A stretch of 64,000 nucleotides of DNA from Sphagnum magellanicum. Lineage: Eukaryota > Streptophyta > Sphagnopsida > Sphagnales > Sphagnaceae. The stretch covers positions 9,764,146-9,828,145 of the forward strand of contig CM038921.1 of the NCBI GenBank assembly GCA_021904315.1, written 5' to 3'. A model generated the notes under the pieces. It was not told where the DNA came from and did no database searches. It saw only the letters and a list, made by a program, of their open reading frames with translations. The translations under genes were made by a program, and so were the position numbers. Positions 36,971 to 49,494 of the stretch are shown piece by piece (the first letter of the stretch is position 1; every line of letters starts with the position of its first letter).

Positions 36971-38603
36971 CTCCTTCTACAATTTTATTGCCTTTTTTTG
37001 TTATAAAACATTTTAATATTCTTTTTTTTTTAAATTCTTCTAACTAAAAAAAAATTCAAAACTATCATCATTTATTTTTTAATCGTTAAGAATGGATATG
37101 TTATGCGCAACATTTGGGTATTGCCTAAAACATAAGAGGTACAGCTAAGATTTTATGCTTCAAATGCAAATATTACATAGTTTTATTCTACTTTTTCTTC
37201 TTTTAAACATTTCTCATCACAATGGCAAAACTATGGTTGAAGATATTCCATACATTGGACCAATCATGATGTGATGAGACTTGAATGACAATGGACCAAG
37301 TTTCTATTATACTCTCGTGTTGAAATGGGGCACTTATTATAAAATTGAAATGTAAATCACCCAAGTCCTTGCAATTCCCATATCATTTTAGGTCATAAAA
37401 ACATTAGAAGATGCAAATATTGCAAATATTTTCTCATCCACCTCCTAGGTTAGGGCAACTAGAAAGTTCAAGAAACTACAATACCCACATCGTCAATATC
37501 TAATATAAATGTCTAAGTCTAGGTCAATGTAATTCCTACACAATCAATTGCATCAACCCTAAATTATGTAAACATTTGAACTAATGAAACCTTAACCCTC
37601 ATCTAGAAACTAAACAATTTTGTACAAATGACCAAAAAACCTTTAACCTAATTTATAAATTTTGTTTGCATAAACCACAAATTATGTAAACATTACAACC
37701 TAATGGGTGCATAGGCTTAAATTTGAAAAACTAAGTAGACCTATACAAATGAACCTTAAAATGTTGAATTCAAACATTTTTATGCAACAAAAAAAACCCT
37801 TACATTGACCCTCACTTAAATAAACACAAAAAGAATTGGTTACATAACTTTATTGTTAAATTTTAACAATTTTTTTACAACTAAGTGTTAAACCTAATTT
37901 TAGAGTTATTTTTGCATAACCTTAAATTGTGTACAAACTATAAACATTGGATACATAATTGTAATAAAAATATGAAAAAAATTTATATAAGTACCAATAA
38001 AACTTGTGCTTTAAACCTGATTGGGGGGGGGCAAGGAACCCCCAACCCTTAATAAAATGTAAACAAAACAAGTGGGAAGGTTTATATCATTCATACATTT
38101 GTCATGGAATCACTTTCATTTTCCTTTCCTTTAATAGATGAAAGAAAAAAGAAAAACATGAACCTTTTTATATATATGTGTATGTGAATACAAAAATTCA
38201 CCTTTAAAATATTTCACAAAAGTAATATAAATGTTAGCAAAAAATTTACCTTAAACTTAATGTCCCCCTTTGTTTATTTGAAACAAATATTAGCCAAAAG
38301 TTTAGATGAGGGTAATGTAACATGAACATGGTTCAATTAACGATGTGAATATTGCAATTTGAAGGGCTTTTGGATAACCCAAACCATTGAAAATAGAAGA
38401 TCAAAAGTTTATAATAATCGCATAAACAAATTGGTCTATGCACCAAGGGGTCATTTCATGAAGGCTAAAAATATGTTTTTTCTTTAAGGTTATTGTGTGG
38501 GTATTTCATGTTTAGGATAATGGGAATATTGCATAGTTAGTCATTTTAATTATGACCTTCAACTTGCATTCATGAAAACATTGCTTAAATGTTTTAGCAT
38601 GGC
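36971..38603. other. Intergenic, AT-rich, nothing recognised
   Basis: No frame or motif of note. Confidence 0.5.
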
Positions 38604-38608
38604 CATAA

Positions 38609-39431
38609 TGACATGCTCCCAAGTCCCTAGTTAGCCCCAAGTTGGGACTAACTTGCTCAAGTTGTGGAATTGGGAAGGACTCAGGGCACACTCCTAGCTT
38701 CTAGCATTAAAGGGAGTGAGAGGGGTGTGCTGAAAGCTCCAGGATTAGACTAGGAAGAGGGACAAACTACTTAATTATTCGGTCCTGCATCCAATTCCAA
38801 CCAGCAAGTTGGTTAAAACTCATTCTACACACTTTTAGTGTTGGGATTAGCCACGAGCAACCTTGGACTCACTTGACTCACCACGGCCCGGACTCGAAGG
38901 AAGCCACCACCTTCCCCCATATAGTATTCTTTATGTGTCACCGCCGCACTTGCATCCGAGTGGCATTTTTTCCCGAGACTCCCAAAGTGGAGTCCCGAAA
39001 CTGTCCCAGTTTGGACTCCCGGGACTTTGGGCATTCATAACTTCTTGCCCCAACCTCGGATTGGAACACGGTCTAAAACAAAGTTGTAACTCTCCTTGAG
39101 AGCTTTCCAATGGTGTGTCGCACTTCACCTACACGCACCAGGATTGGGTCGATTCCCAACTTTTAGTGGTCGAAAGTCAAACTGCCAGTTTGACTCCTGA
39201 CCATTCTTTCGACCATAATTCGTGTTGCAGATGTCCAAATGGTTCATGCGAGGCCATTTTGGGTATTTACACTTCAAAACATTTTCAACGATATAAAGAA
39301 CGCCTTGATGCGAGGTGTTTTGACCCTTACAATCGCGTTCTGAGTTTTCGGGAGTCCCGAAGGACTTTCAAGTCCCATTTTCGGGAATGTGAGTGGCGAC
39401 CTCACATTTCCCTCAAAGTGGGGTTGCGACA
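38609..39431 (-). mobile_element. Solo LTR, family 1, with 5-bp TSD CATAA
   Basis: An 823-bp long terminal repeat standing alone, reading on the minus strand from TGTCGCAACCCC to GGAGCATGTCA. It is flanked by perfect direct repeats CATAA at 38604-38608 and 39432-39436. Two relatives lie at 41.35 and 43.92 kb. No internal gag-pol sequence adjoins it, so it is a recombination remnant of an LTR retrotransposon, and a fossil. Superfamily is not determinable from the LTR alone. Age: old enough for clear divergence among the three, young enough for an intact target duplication. Confidence 0.88.
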
Positions 39432-39436
39432 CATAA

Positions 39437-40059
39437 AATGTGTTAACCGTATTAAATGAAGTTATTGTTCATTTGGTTTATGGTAAATGTAATCCATTCG
39501 TGGTGAATGGGGGTATTGCATGCAACATGGCATAAAGTGATCCCAAAATCTACAAATCCCAAAATTAAATTTCAAAATTAAAACAATTGGATTGATACAA
39601 AAATGTTCAAGTAACCACAATACCAAAATGATGGTGACAAAAAAAACCATGTCAAGTTAAACTATAATGGTTTGATACAAAAATGGTGGGTACATGCATT
39701 AAAGTTTCATTACAAGTTCAATTACAATGACACATTTATGATTATTCATTTGAGGAGGATGAATAAAATGCAATGCCCATAATAGTGCAATAATTTGTTA
39801 CAGCTATGCAGCTTTTGTTGCATCATGATGAATGAACAATTAATGATGTTCAAGCGTAAATCAAATTGCATTGAACACAAATGTTTCCTTTGCTATGCTT
39901 TGAAACTTAGCACAAAAAAAATGTTAAAAAAAATTAGATTTTAATTAATAAATGCAAATAATGTTAATAGAAAAAAACAGTTTAAATATGCAAACATACC
40001 ATCCATGAATAAATTTTGAACCATGATACTTTGATATTACATCCATTTCTTTTGTTTAT
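39437..40059. other. Intergenic, nothing recognised
   Basis: AT-rich spacer between a solo LTR and the zinc-finger fragment. Confidence 0.4.
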
Positions 40060-40700
40060 TTACACTTATTAAATTTTGATGTCCAATTTAGAACACCCCA
40101 CGCAACTTTGAAAGGTTTTGCATAAGCAATTATGCTTGTTCAAATTCTCTCAACAAGGTTCTCATCTTTCTCAAGTTGTGCCCATGCACTTTATGGGATG
40201 AACCCACCACCCATGTTAAAATGCCAATGATGCTTACTAACATGTCAAAGGTTAAACATACCACCAAAGATTGTTGTACCTTTTGCATTTGTTGTGCTTG
40301 GGTTTGAAGCTCATCCCATTTAAATTTCGCTTTCTTTTTTACTCGAACAAAGGCCTTCTTCTCATTCCATTTCTACCTTACATGCAGGTTATTCAAAATA
40401 CAAACATTCGTAAAAATGTGGTCTTATTGCTTAAAACCCTCAAGATGAATATATGGATGCTCAAATCTATTTAGTTACATTTGAAGGCCATGTGTTTGGT
40501 CCAAGTGTTTACGAAGCGACCATTTGGCCGCATAAGAACTAGTGCATGCATTCATCTTATAACACCCTCTTAAGCCTTCATGAACCCATTCATTTTCTTG
40601 CTTTGCATCTCCATGCTCATTTTGCATTGGAAGAGGAACCTTTTGAGGCGCAGAATTTGGGTTTAGAATTGAATATACAAAAAAATCCAGCAAAAAAATT
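40060..40700 (-). pseudogene. C2H2 zinc-finger protein fragment, decayed
   Basis: The minus strand has an open stretch at 40693-40475 ending in a single finger of the form C-x5-C-x12-H-x4-H (CYKMNAC then YAAKWSLRKHLDQTH). Downstream, in other frames, come LNNLHVR, WNEKKAFVRVKKKAKFKWDE and LQTQAQQMQKVQ. This order (finger, then a basic helical segment) recalls a repetitive C2H2 family seen in conifers. Stops and frame changes separate the parts, so it is probably a pseudogene. Confidence 0.45.
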
Positions 40701-41344
40701 CAGTAGGTTTAACATAAACATGATGAAAATATTGCAACCCACCATCATTTTGAAGTGATGAGGGTATTTGCAAATCAAAACCTATTTAGTAACACAAAGA
40801 AAACAATGATGAGCAACGCAATTACTCATTGTTGTCTTTTGTACTAGGGTAACACGAAGAGGAAAATGATGACGAACTATTCGTTGTCATCTTCTATAGC
40901 ACAATGCAAAGTAATTTTTTTTTTTAAAACTAACAAAAGGGGGTTGGGTGTAGAATTTACATGGAAACATAAGCGATGGTGATGGCATGATGGATTTCAC
41001 ATTAGAACAAATGATGGCAATGGCACAATGGAACTCACATTGGAATGAATGATGGCGTTGGAGATGGAGTTGTGTGCATTATTCTTGGAAACACTTGGCA
41101 CTAGAATGTTGGGCCCACCAAAAATGTAGGAAGGGCAAGAGGAAAACAGGTTGCACACCCTAAAATGGGGTTGGTAGCTTTGTAAAACATGTTTGGGAAA
41201 AAAAAGGAAAAAAAAAGGGATTTTTTTTTTAACCCACCGAAAATGAAATTTTTGTAGGTGGTTGGCCAACCCAAAGTCAATGGATGAACTGCCCTCCATC
41301 CAAAATAGGACTGGTGCAATCATAGGGGCTAGTTCACTCAAGCC
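40701..41344. other. Intergenic, no supported gene
   Basis: A minus-strand frame at 41341-40997 has no recognisable domain and overlaps other frames. Confidence 0.4.
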
Positions 41345-41349
41345 CTTAT

Positions 41350-42156
41350 TGTGGCAACCCTATTTTGAAAGAGCGTGAGGATGAAACTCACATTCCCGAA
41401 ATGGGGACTTGGGAGTCCTTCGAGACTCCCGAAACTTCAGAGTTCAATTGTAAAGGTCAAAACACCCTCACATTGGGGTGTTCTTTGTATCATTGAAAAG
41501 CTATCAAAGTGTAGATGTCGAAAATGGGCTCGCATGGGCCATTTGGACATCTGCAACACATGTTATGGAAAAAACAAAAGGCCGAGAGTCAAACTGGCAG
41601 TTTGACTCCTAACCACTAAAAGTTGGGAATCGACCCGATTTTGGTGCGTGCAGGTGGAGTGCAATACACCATTGGAAAGCTCTTGAGGAGAGCTACAAGT
41701 TTACTTTAGAACTCATCCCAATCGAAGGTTTGAACAAATAGTTATGACCTCACAAAGTCCTGGGAATCCAAACTGGGACAGTTTCGGGACTCCTCTTTAG
41801 GAATCCTAGGACAAAAAGCCATTTGGATGTAGGTGTCGTGGAGAGACGTAGAGAATACTATATGGGGGAAGGTGGTGGCTTTCCCCGAGTCTTGTGAGTC
41901 CAGAATTGCCCATGGCTTGTCCTAGCATTAAAGGTGTTCCAAAAAGTGAATTAACCAACTTGTTGGTTGGTTTGATGCAAGTTCGAGTAAATAACTAAAG
42001 CTTGTCACTCTTCCTAGTCCCATCCCGGAGCTTCAGCACGCCCCTTTACTCCTTCTAGTGCTGAGAGCTGGGAACGTGCCCCAAGTTTTTCACAATTTTG
42101 TTATTTGAGTAACTTAGGCCCATCTTGGGTCTAACTAGGAACTTGGGAGCGTGTCA
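41350..42156 (+). mobile_element. Solo LTR, family 1, TSD CTTAT/CTTAC
   Basis: An 807-bp relative of the LTR at 38.6 kb, in the opposite orientation, from TGTGGCAACCC to GGAGCGTGTCA. The flanking 5-mers agree at four of five positions. Shared blocks include the region around GGGAATCGACCCGA, the repeated AGCTTTCCAA-type motif, and the stretch near its right end with TAGTCCCATCCCGGAGCTTC. It is a fossil without an internal region. Confidence 0.85.
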
Positions 42157-42161
42157 CTTAC

Positions 42162-43916
42162 ATTGTTTTTGGTAAATGCCCTTGCCTTTGGGCTTTACCC
42201 TACACTCAAAAGACTTCTTCAAATTCTTTTAATGTACTATGAGGCCATGATACCCATTGTATTTTTTTTTCCACTATTTGGTGGGATGTTTTCGTTCTCC
42301 CCCCTCACCCACAAAGGGTCCATTTCCTAACTTGCTAATTGTTTTATGCAAAGGTGATTCATATTGATGTGAATATTGTTTTTTCCTTTGTTAAACAACA
42401 TGCGAAAAAAAACATGTTTTTTGTATTAGAAAGGTTGGTAAGGAAACTTTGTATATAGGATGGAACAAATAATTAATCAAATTTGAAAATGTGAACTATT
42501 ATTTGTGAAATCAAATAATGAATTTTTCTTGGCACAAAGGAAGTCAATCTTGTTATTATACCAACCTTTGAAATTATAATTTAATTTCGAATCAATTTTA
42601 TAAATCAAGCTTGGCGAACATTTTTTAAAGAAGTTCAAAATAAAAACATTGGATGTTGATATGAAAGATGTTATTTTATCTCATGTTAAGTGAAAGAATC
42701 CTTGGCATTCTTCATTAACAAATTCATTGTACACATCATAAATTATGTTGTAGAAGTCAATGAAGATGGGAATGAGGTTGTAAATGATGTTTTGCATACG
42801 AAATATAAAATTCATGAACTTATTTTAAGATATGATAACACCTTTGTAAGAGAAATGGACATATTGGTTAAGAATCTTTTTTTAGACATCATAAATTATG
42901 ATGTGAAATGGTTAAATGTACTAAAACTTAATATCCTATAACTTTACAAGGTGTGTTCAATTGTTGTGTGAAGAACATATTTAGTTTTTATATGGAATTC
43001 ATCACAAAAATTTGATGCCCATCCACATTCTAAATTGCATTATAAAAAATTAATTGAAATGAAAATATTATATAAAACATGTATAAGAGGTTCCACTACA
43101 CAAAATGCCCATGAAATTGAAGTTATGGTTATGTTCAATGATGTTGATATTCTTGTGAATGAAGGTGAAAAATTAACATGGTATTTGGTACATGTATAAA
43201 AAAATATTTTAAGTTATTGATAATGGTACACATGTTGGTTATGTAAAGCATGTTCAATTCAATAAATAAGGGATAAACATATTATTAAAATATTATAAAC
43301 AAATGGAAATATTGATTATTCATAAGTTGGTTACAATGGCCACCATGTGAAATTAAATTTTTCAGTTTGAATTATATCATATGTTTCATCAGTTTGAATT
43401 TTTTTTTTAAATGAATAAATAATGATAACAATACAATATGGCCTCCATTAAATAATCCTCCCAAAATTGATAACCTATTTAATTTGATAAAAATCTTGTC
43501 CATGGATGTTGTTCCTATTATCCTAAATGATATGTTTTAATTTCTAATATTTAGTAATTTTTCCAAAAAAAAAATTGTTTAAAGAGCTCTAAACATTTGT
43601 GATGAACCAATCATTTAAAATTTTTTGTCTTATCCATTGATCCTGAAAACTATGTTGAAGTTCTTGGGGCACCATATATGCATCCTATTGTGATGGCATG
43701 GACACATCCAACATTGCTACAATTAAAGAAATGGCCTTTAGTTTTTCAGCCATGGTTGTTGTAACAACAATTCTCCCATCCTAATTATCATTCACCTTTT
43801 CTCCCGCTTTTCACCTTCTTAGAAAAGGATTTTGAAATATTTTTATTTTCATATCTAATATGTAACCAAATTTGGTCAATTTTTTTATGAATGATTGCCA
43901 CCTTTGTTACATCACA
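42162..43916. other. Intergenic between two solo LTRs, nothing recognised
   Basis: Includes a plus-strand frame at 42690-42941 (83 aa, Asn/Ile/Lys-rich) with no known domain. No retrotransposon domain was seen, which supports calling the flanking LTRs solo. Confidence 0.4.
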
Positions 43917-43921
43917 AAATC

Positions 43922-44921
43922 TATCGCAACCTTAGCTTTGGGCTTGCGACCAAGGCTAAGGGGGTTGCAAGGTTGCGGGCCAAGAGGAAGGAAGCCCAGG
44001 AGTAAAGGCAAAAGCATTGCAAGAGTGCGGGTTAAAAGGAAGCCCGTGAGTTAAGGCAAGAGGAAGCCCGGGAGTCACATCACATATTCCCGAAGTGTTG
44101 GAAAATGTGAGGGAGTATGAGGGAGTGAACCTTCACACTCCCAAAGCAACTCCCACTAGGGGAAGATGGAGTCTCGGTGAACTTCCGAAACTTCAGAGAG
44201 CGATTACAAGGGTCAAAACTCAATGGATCGTGGCGTTCTTTATATCATTGGAAAGCTCTTCAAACTTAGATGTCTAAAATGGGCTCGCATTGCTCATTTG
44301 GACATCTGAAACACAAGTTATGGCCAAAAGAAGGGGCTGGGAGTCGAACTGCCAATTTGACTCTCGACCACAAAAAGTCGGGAATCGACCTCTTCCTGAT
44401 GTTCGATTCGGGAGTGCGACACGACGTTGGAAAGCTCTCGACGAGAGCTACAACTTTGCTTCAGACCGCATCGTGATCCGAGGTCTGCTCGCAAAGTTAT
44501 GGGGCTCCAAAGTTACGGGAATCCCATTTGGCGCGATTTCGGGACTCTTGCGCGGGAGTCCCGGGAAAAATAGCCATTTGGATGTAGTCTCCGTGGAGAA
44601 CTACAAAGTATACTATAACGGGGAAGGTGGTGGCTTCCCCCAAGTCTGGGCCGTGGTGAGTCTTGTGTGTCCGTGTTGCCCGTGGCTGGTCCCAGCACCA
44701 AGTGTGCTCCAACTTTGCACTAACCACTTTGTGTGGGTTATGTGCAGGCCCGTGTGAGTGACTAAAGCTTGTCAACTCTTTCTAGTCCCATCCCGGAGCT
44801 CCAACACGCCCCTCTACCCCTCAAAGTGTTGTGAGCTAGGGAGCGTGCTCCGACTCCTCCTTTTCCGCTGCTTTCTACTTGGGCTCACATTTGAGCCCTT
44901 TAAGGAGTTAGGAGTGCGTCA
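43922..44921 (+). mobile_element. Solo LTR, family 1, with 5-bp TSD AAATC
   Basis: A 1,000-bp relative of the two LTRs to its left, flanked by perfect AAATC repeats at 43917-43921 and 44922-44926. The greater length comes from a GC-rich segment near its left end that the other copies lack. It is GC-richer than its surroundings. A fossil; no internal region adjoins it. Confidence 0.82.
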
Positions 44922-44926
44922 AAATC

Positions 44927-47121
44927 CTTAACAAAACCACTAATCCTGGAAAAAATATATATTAGATTGTCAAATTTTTAAAATAGCTCCAACAAATTGC
45001 ATTTTGCCTATTTTTTCTTGTGGATGATACTCACTTTGTGGAGTTTCTAAAAGAACATTGACGGTGGTAGTTATGTAAAATATTGTGTTATGCCTAAATT
45101 ATTGGTACAATTAATTAAGATTCATAACTTTTTTATGCACATTGCTAACTAACACAAAAATAGATGGCATGGTTTTATTATACATTAATATCCTTTTTGT
45201 TCAAAATCTTAACTCCAAAACATTAATCTCTTTTATTTGATAAATTTCATTTATCAAAGGAACTTCAATTTCATAATATCTTACATTAATTGATATTATT
45301 TTGATCCATTGACCTTATCATTTAATAGAGGTTAAACTATAAAATCTTTCTATGATGACTCCATCACAAGCATGTCCAATAACTACACCTGTAGTAAACC
45401 CTTGACATTCATGTTTTGCTAACAACAATTTCACATATTCCTCTAATCATTATGAAAATTGGTTTTCTTATTCAAACTTGTGCATGACAAGCGTCGTGCA
45501 CATAGCAAGGAACAAACTACCAATGACCTTGTCAAAATTTTATCTCATTATTGTCTTGTAGGAAATTGTGGTCTAATGTCATGAAATAAATGAAGGGTAG
45601 TGTTGACTTGCAATACATTAAACATCTTAACTTTTTTGATTGAATGATATGGGAATCATTTGTTTTCAACATTAAAAGTTGAGATTATTTATTAGTTGCA
45701 CTATAATCACATATGTGAATTAGTCACATATGACAAATAAACTTGAAATTTGCCCAAGTCTAAACAAAAGGAATATTGGTAAAGCTAAGGTTTTTGTCTA
45801 ATGATTATAACACATCACAATTATGATTCAATAAACAAAACATTACTCAAACATGGCAACCTTGGATGCAAAGTGTGTTTCCACTAGTCTTGTTAGTTTA
45901 ACAAAGTAAAATCCATATAAGCACACCTCCAACACTCTTTTGTTAGTTTAGCATTTCAATTGTTGCACTTGATTGAATTACACTTTACCAGAATTACAGG
46001 CTTCTCCATGTTTCACAAGAAGAAAATGCCCATTAAAATACTTGTTATTAAAGGTAGCCCAAAACACTATTAAAAAAATAGGTGTATTTAACTATGAGAT
46101 CTAGTAAAAAAAACCCCATTTGGACAACCATCAAACGGACCATCTCATCAACATTATCTTGGCTATCGCATAGCTAGAGGAAAAAAATCTTCTTTGATGA
46201 GCTTGTTAATGTGCTTTAGGGCATATTGTCCTTGAGAGTCGATAAATTGCATTTGGACTTTTTGTCATTTTGCGATATTGGTGGGAAGAACCCCAGTGTC
46301 ACCGTAAACAACTCCCTTTTAATTTCTATGTGTATTTTGAGGGATCTCCCCTAGCATAAGAACCCTAGGGCCTTATGCCAATGGAGCTTCCTGATTTTAT
46401 ATGTTCCCACGTTCCTATGGAAATAAGAAAGAAGCGAGGAATTAAAAAGAGAGTTGTTTTCTGTAAGGGGAGATTCATGTACCCATGTATTCTCTTGAGG
46501 TTCAAGAACACCCTTGGGCTCATGCCCTTGGGTGCCCCTCCCTCCGGAGAACACACTCATGCGAGAACATCCTCTACAACTTTCAGACCTAAAAAAACTA
46601 TTTCAATCTTGTAACTATAAAATAAAAACCTTTTGACTCTTGTTTTGTGAATTTGAATATTTTATATACTTCTTTTCAATTGCCCACTATGTATTATTTC
46701 ATGCTTTGAAAACCTATGTGGGTCGTTTTCAAATTGAAAAGTTGTAAAAGTTACCCACCACATTTTCTCTGAGAATTTTTGCAAGATTACCCAATTTTAC
46801 ATCCTTATGGCTAGGCATTATGGATCGAGATGCCAAGACAAATTGATGTCAAGGTTTTTTATCAAAAATGTGAAGGCAAAGCACAAGTGTGAACACTCAT
46901 TTCTCTCATTCAATTCTTTTGCTTAAATTTTAAAATAAAGATATGTGTGCCTCAAGTCCATCTGACCATTTTAGCTACATTTCTGGCTGATTTTTGTTAG
47001 GACACATCAATTTGCTTCACGACAATTTGAACATAAACAAACAAAGACTATAATTCTTTGGCTTGCTGATCAAGGTTTAAATAAAGCTTCATCAAGACAA
47101 ATTCCTATGATGGTCATGCAT
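44927..47121. other. Intergenic, nothing recognised
   Basis: AT-rich, with a moderately GC-richer stretch at 46.30-46.58 kb open on both strands but without a domain. Confidence 0.4.
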
Positions 47122-47564
47122 ATCTATCTATGAAGGAAAGTAGTTTGTTTTGTTTTGTAGGTATGAGATCCACCAAACTGGGATGCTTCAGATTGTGTTC
47201 TTGGTGTCTTTGGAAAGCTCTAGATGAGGAGGGGTGCATGGACTTGTTTCCATGACGTTTGGACTTGCTCTGCAAAAGTTCTTGAATATTGAATGATTTC
47301 TTCACTCAAAATTAAATTAAATCGTAGCTCAAAATTTCAGAGGAATTGGAGGCATATGCCTTTGGTGTTGTTGAAAAGATCTTGATGAGCAGGATTTAAT
47401 GGAATTTATTTGGTAAGATCTGGATCCAGAATGTGGGAGATATTGATTTTGAAGTGAATTCTACCACTGAAAATTCAAATAAATTCCCAAAAACCAGGTT
47501 TTGGAAAGAAAAATCAGTTGAGGATGTGGTAACACTTGGGCCAACAGCACAGGCCACACTAGTG
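47122..47564 (-). repeat. R450, copy d
   Basis: Full-length copy on the minus strand, from the CACTAGTGTGGCCTG end at 47564 to ATAGATAGAT at 47122, with all landmarks in order. Confidence 0.85.
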
Positions 47565-49494
47565 AGTATGATTGGTGAAAGTTGATTAGCATTTTAAAAC
47601 TTGGGTTGTGAAGGTATTTGAGTGAAATATGATTCAGTACTACTGTAGTATTTCCTTATTGAGCTATTCTGAAGAACATGATATCTTGTGTACTGTAATA
47701 TAAGGGCAGTTTTAACACGTCTGCTGAATGATTAATTAATTAAAATAATTCCATGTTTAAAAAAATAAAAATGAACATGAACATTTCACTGAACATTTCA
47801 AGCAATTTCTTTATTTTCCTTCACATCTTTTGAATTTTTTTTTTTTTTGAAAATTTCAACATTTTTACGAATAAAACAATCAGTGTGGAAGGTGGCATGC
47901 TGCCACAATATCCTTCTAAATCCAAAACTCACTTTCACACCATTTAAAGCTTGAACTTCATCCAAATTGTTATTTATAGCTCATATTGTTGTTAATGGAT
48001 AGGTTAACATTAATGTTGTGTAGGTATATCATTCATCCAGACATACTCCTTGGGTATAGGTAAGATATATTATTTATTCTAACTTATTTTGTCAAAATCA
48101 ATATATTTTAATCAAATGCATATTCAAAGGTATATAAATTTGAAAAAAAAGACCTATTTCATAACTGTAGATAATATCTTCAAAATAGTCATACTCAAAG
48201 TCAAGGATGTTCTCAAAGCTTCATTAAGATAAATCTCAACTTAACCATAAAATCACAACTTAAAACCCTAAAATTGTTGTTGTTGGTATGTGTGATTATT
48301 GTGTAATGCGTTCAATATTGAAAAAGAGTGTGGCTTTTAATCACTTTGGGGATGTTGAGGCAAAATTTTGAAATAAAATTGAAAAGGAGTTTGAAAATCA
48401 ATTAATTCATGATGACTTTAGGGATGTTGAAACAATCTTTTTAAAAATAAGATTGAAAAGGAATTTTAAGATCAATTGGCAGGGTTTTAAAATCTTTAAA
48501 ATTTAAAAATTAAAAATTTAAGATCAATTACATTCCTATTTTGAGCTTGCTACAAAAAATTTATTTTAAATTTTGCATTTAGATTTAGTAGGGCAAGTGG
48601 CTTGTTGTCCAATTTGATCTTCAAACCTTTCATTTTATGTATATTTAGGAATAAAAAATAAAAATATTTTTACATAATTTTATTATTGTAATTTGACATC
48701 ACATGTGTGCATTGTCCCAACTGGATTCAGGCCTATGAAAGTTGTTAAATAAATTTCAAAATGAGAAAAAAAAAAATTCCCATTTTTATTAAGTAAGATA
48801 AATTTATTCACCCTTTCTTTATCCTTTTTTTACACTACCCAACTACCCAAAATTATAAAATTTGTTTACCTGAACCCTACCATAATTAGAAGAAAAATCA
48901 TAATATACCCTTACCCATGGTTAAATAAATTGAATATTTGTATATACCCTTACCCTAAGGTATATCAATGACAATATACCCACAAGACTCAGTTTCACAC
49001 TACCTATTGAAAGCTTGAAATTTATTGAAAATTGTTATTTACATTCCATTATACTACTACCACTGATGGACCCACTCTTACATTTTACATCACAATTGCT
49101 TACCATTCAAGTTTGTAAAAGAACCAAATTCATCTTCACAAATTTGGACCACAACAAGTCACCAATCCACCATGAAAAGTGGTGCCTACCACACACAAAC
49201 GAACAATTATAAGTTGGTCACAAGGTCATCATCCAATTGCCCAAAACCACGAGATATCCTTCCGACTTTGTGGGGTAGGAGGACAATGTTGCCTGTGTAT
49301 GATACATTAGACATCAAAGTGCTTCATCTTTTGATATGAACCTGCAAGACTTTATTCCAAAGAAAATCTGTGGTGATTGACCACTACTTGCAAATAGTTA
49401 CACCATAAACAACATCGACTTGCTGGAATGCTGGCCGGATTGATAACCTATGACCATGACCAATTCCTCTTTTCCCTTAGTTCTCAGGGCAGGC
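47565..49494. other. Intergenic, 3' flank of the PhyH gene
   Basis: AT-rich with no gene. The last few hundred bases probably include the PhyH 3' untranslated region. Confidence 0.4.

Noticed and set aside
40997-41341. 114-aa minus-strand frame beside the second solo LTR
   Set aside because: No family resemblance and another frame overlaps it. Not supported as a gene.
38609-42156. The first two LTRs as a pair bounding one retrotransposon
   Set aside because: They are in opposite orientation and each has its own target duplication.
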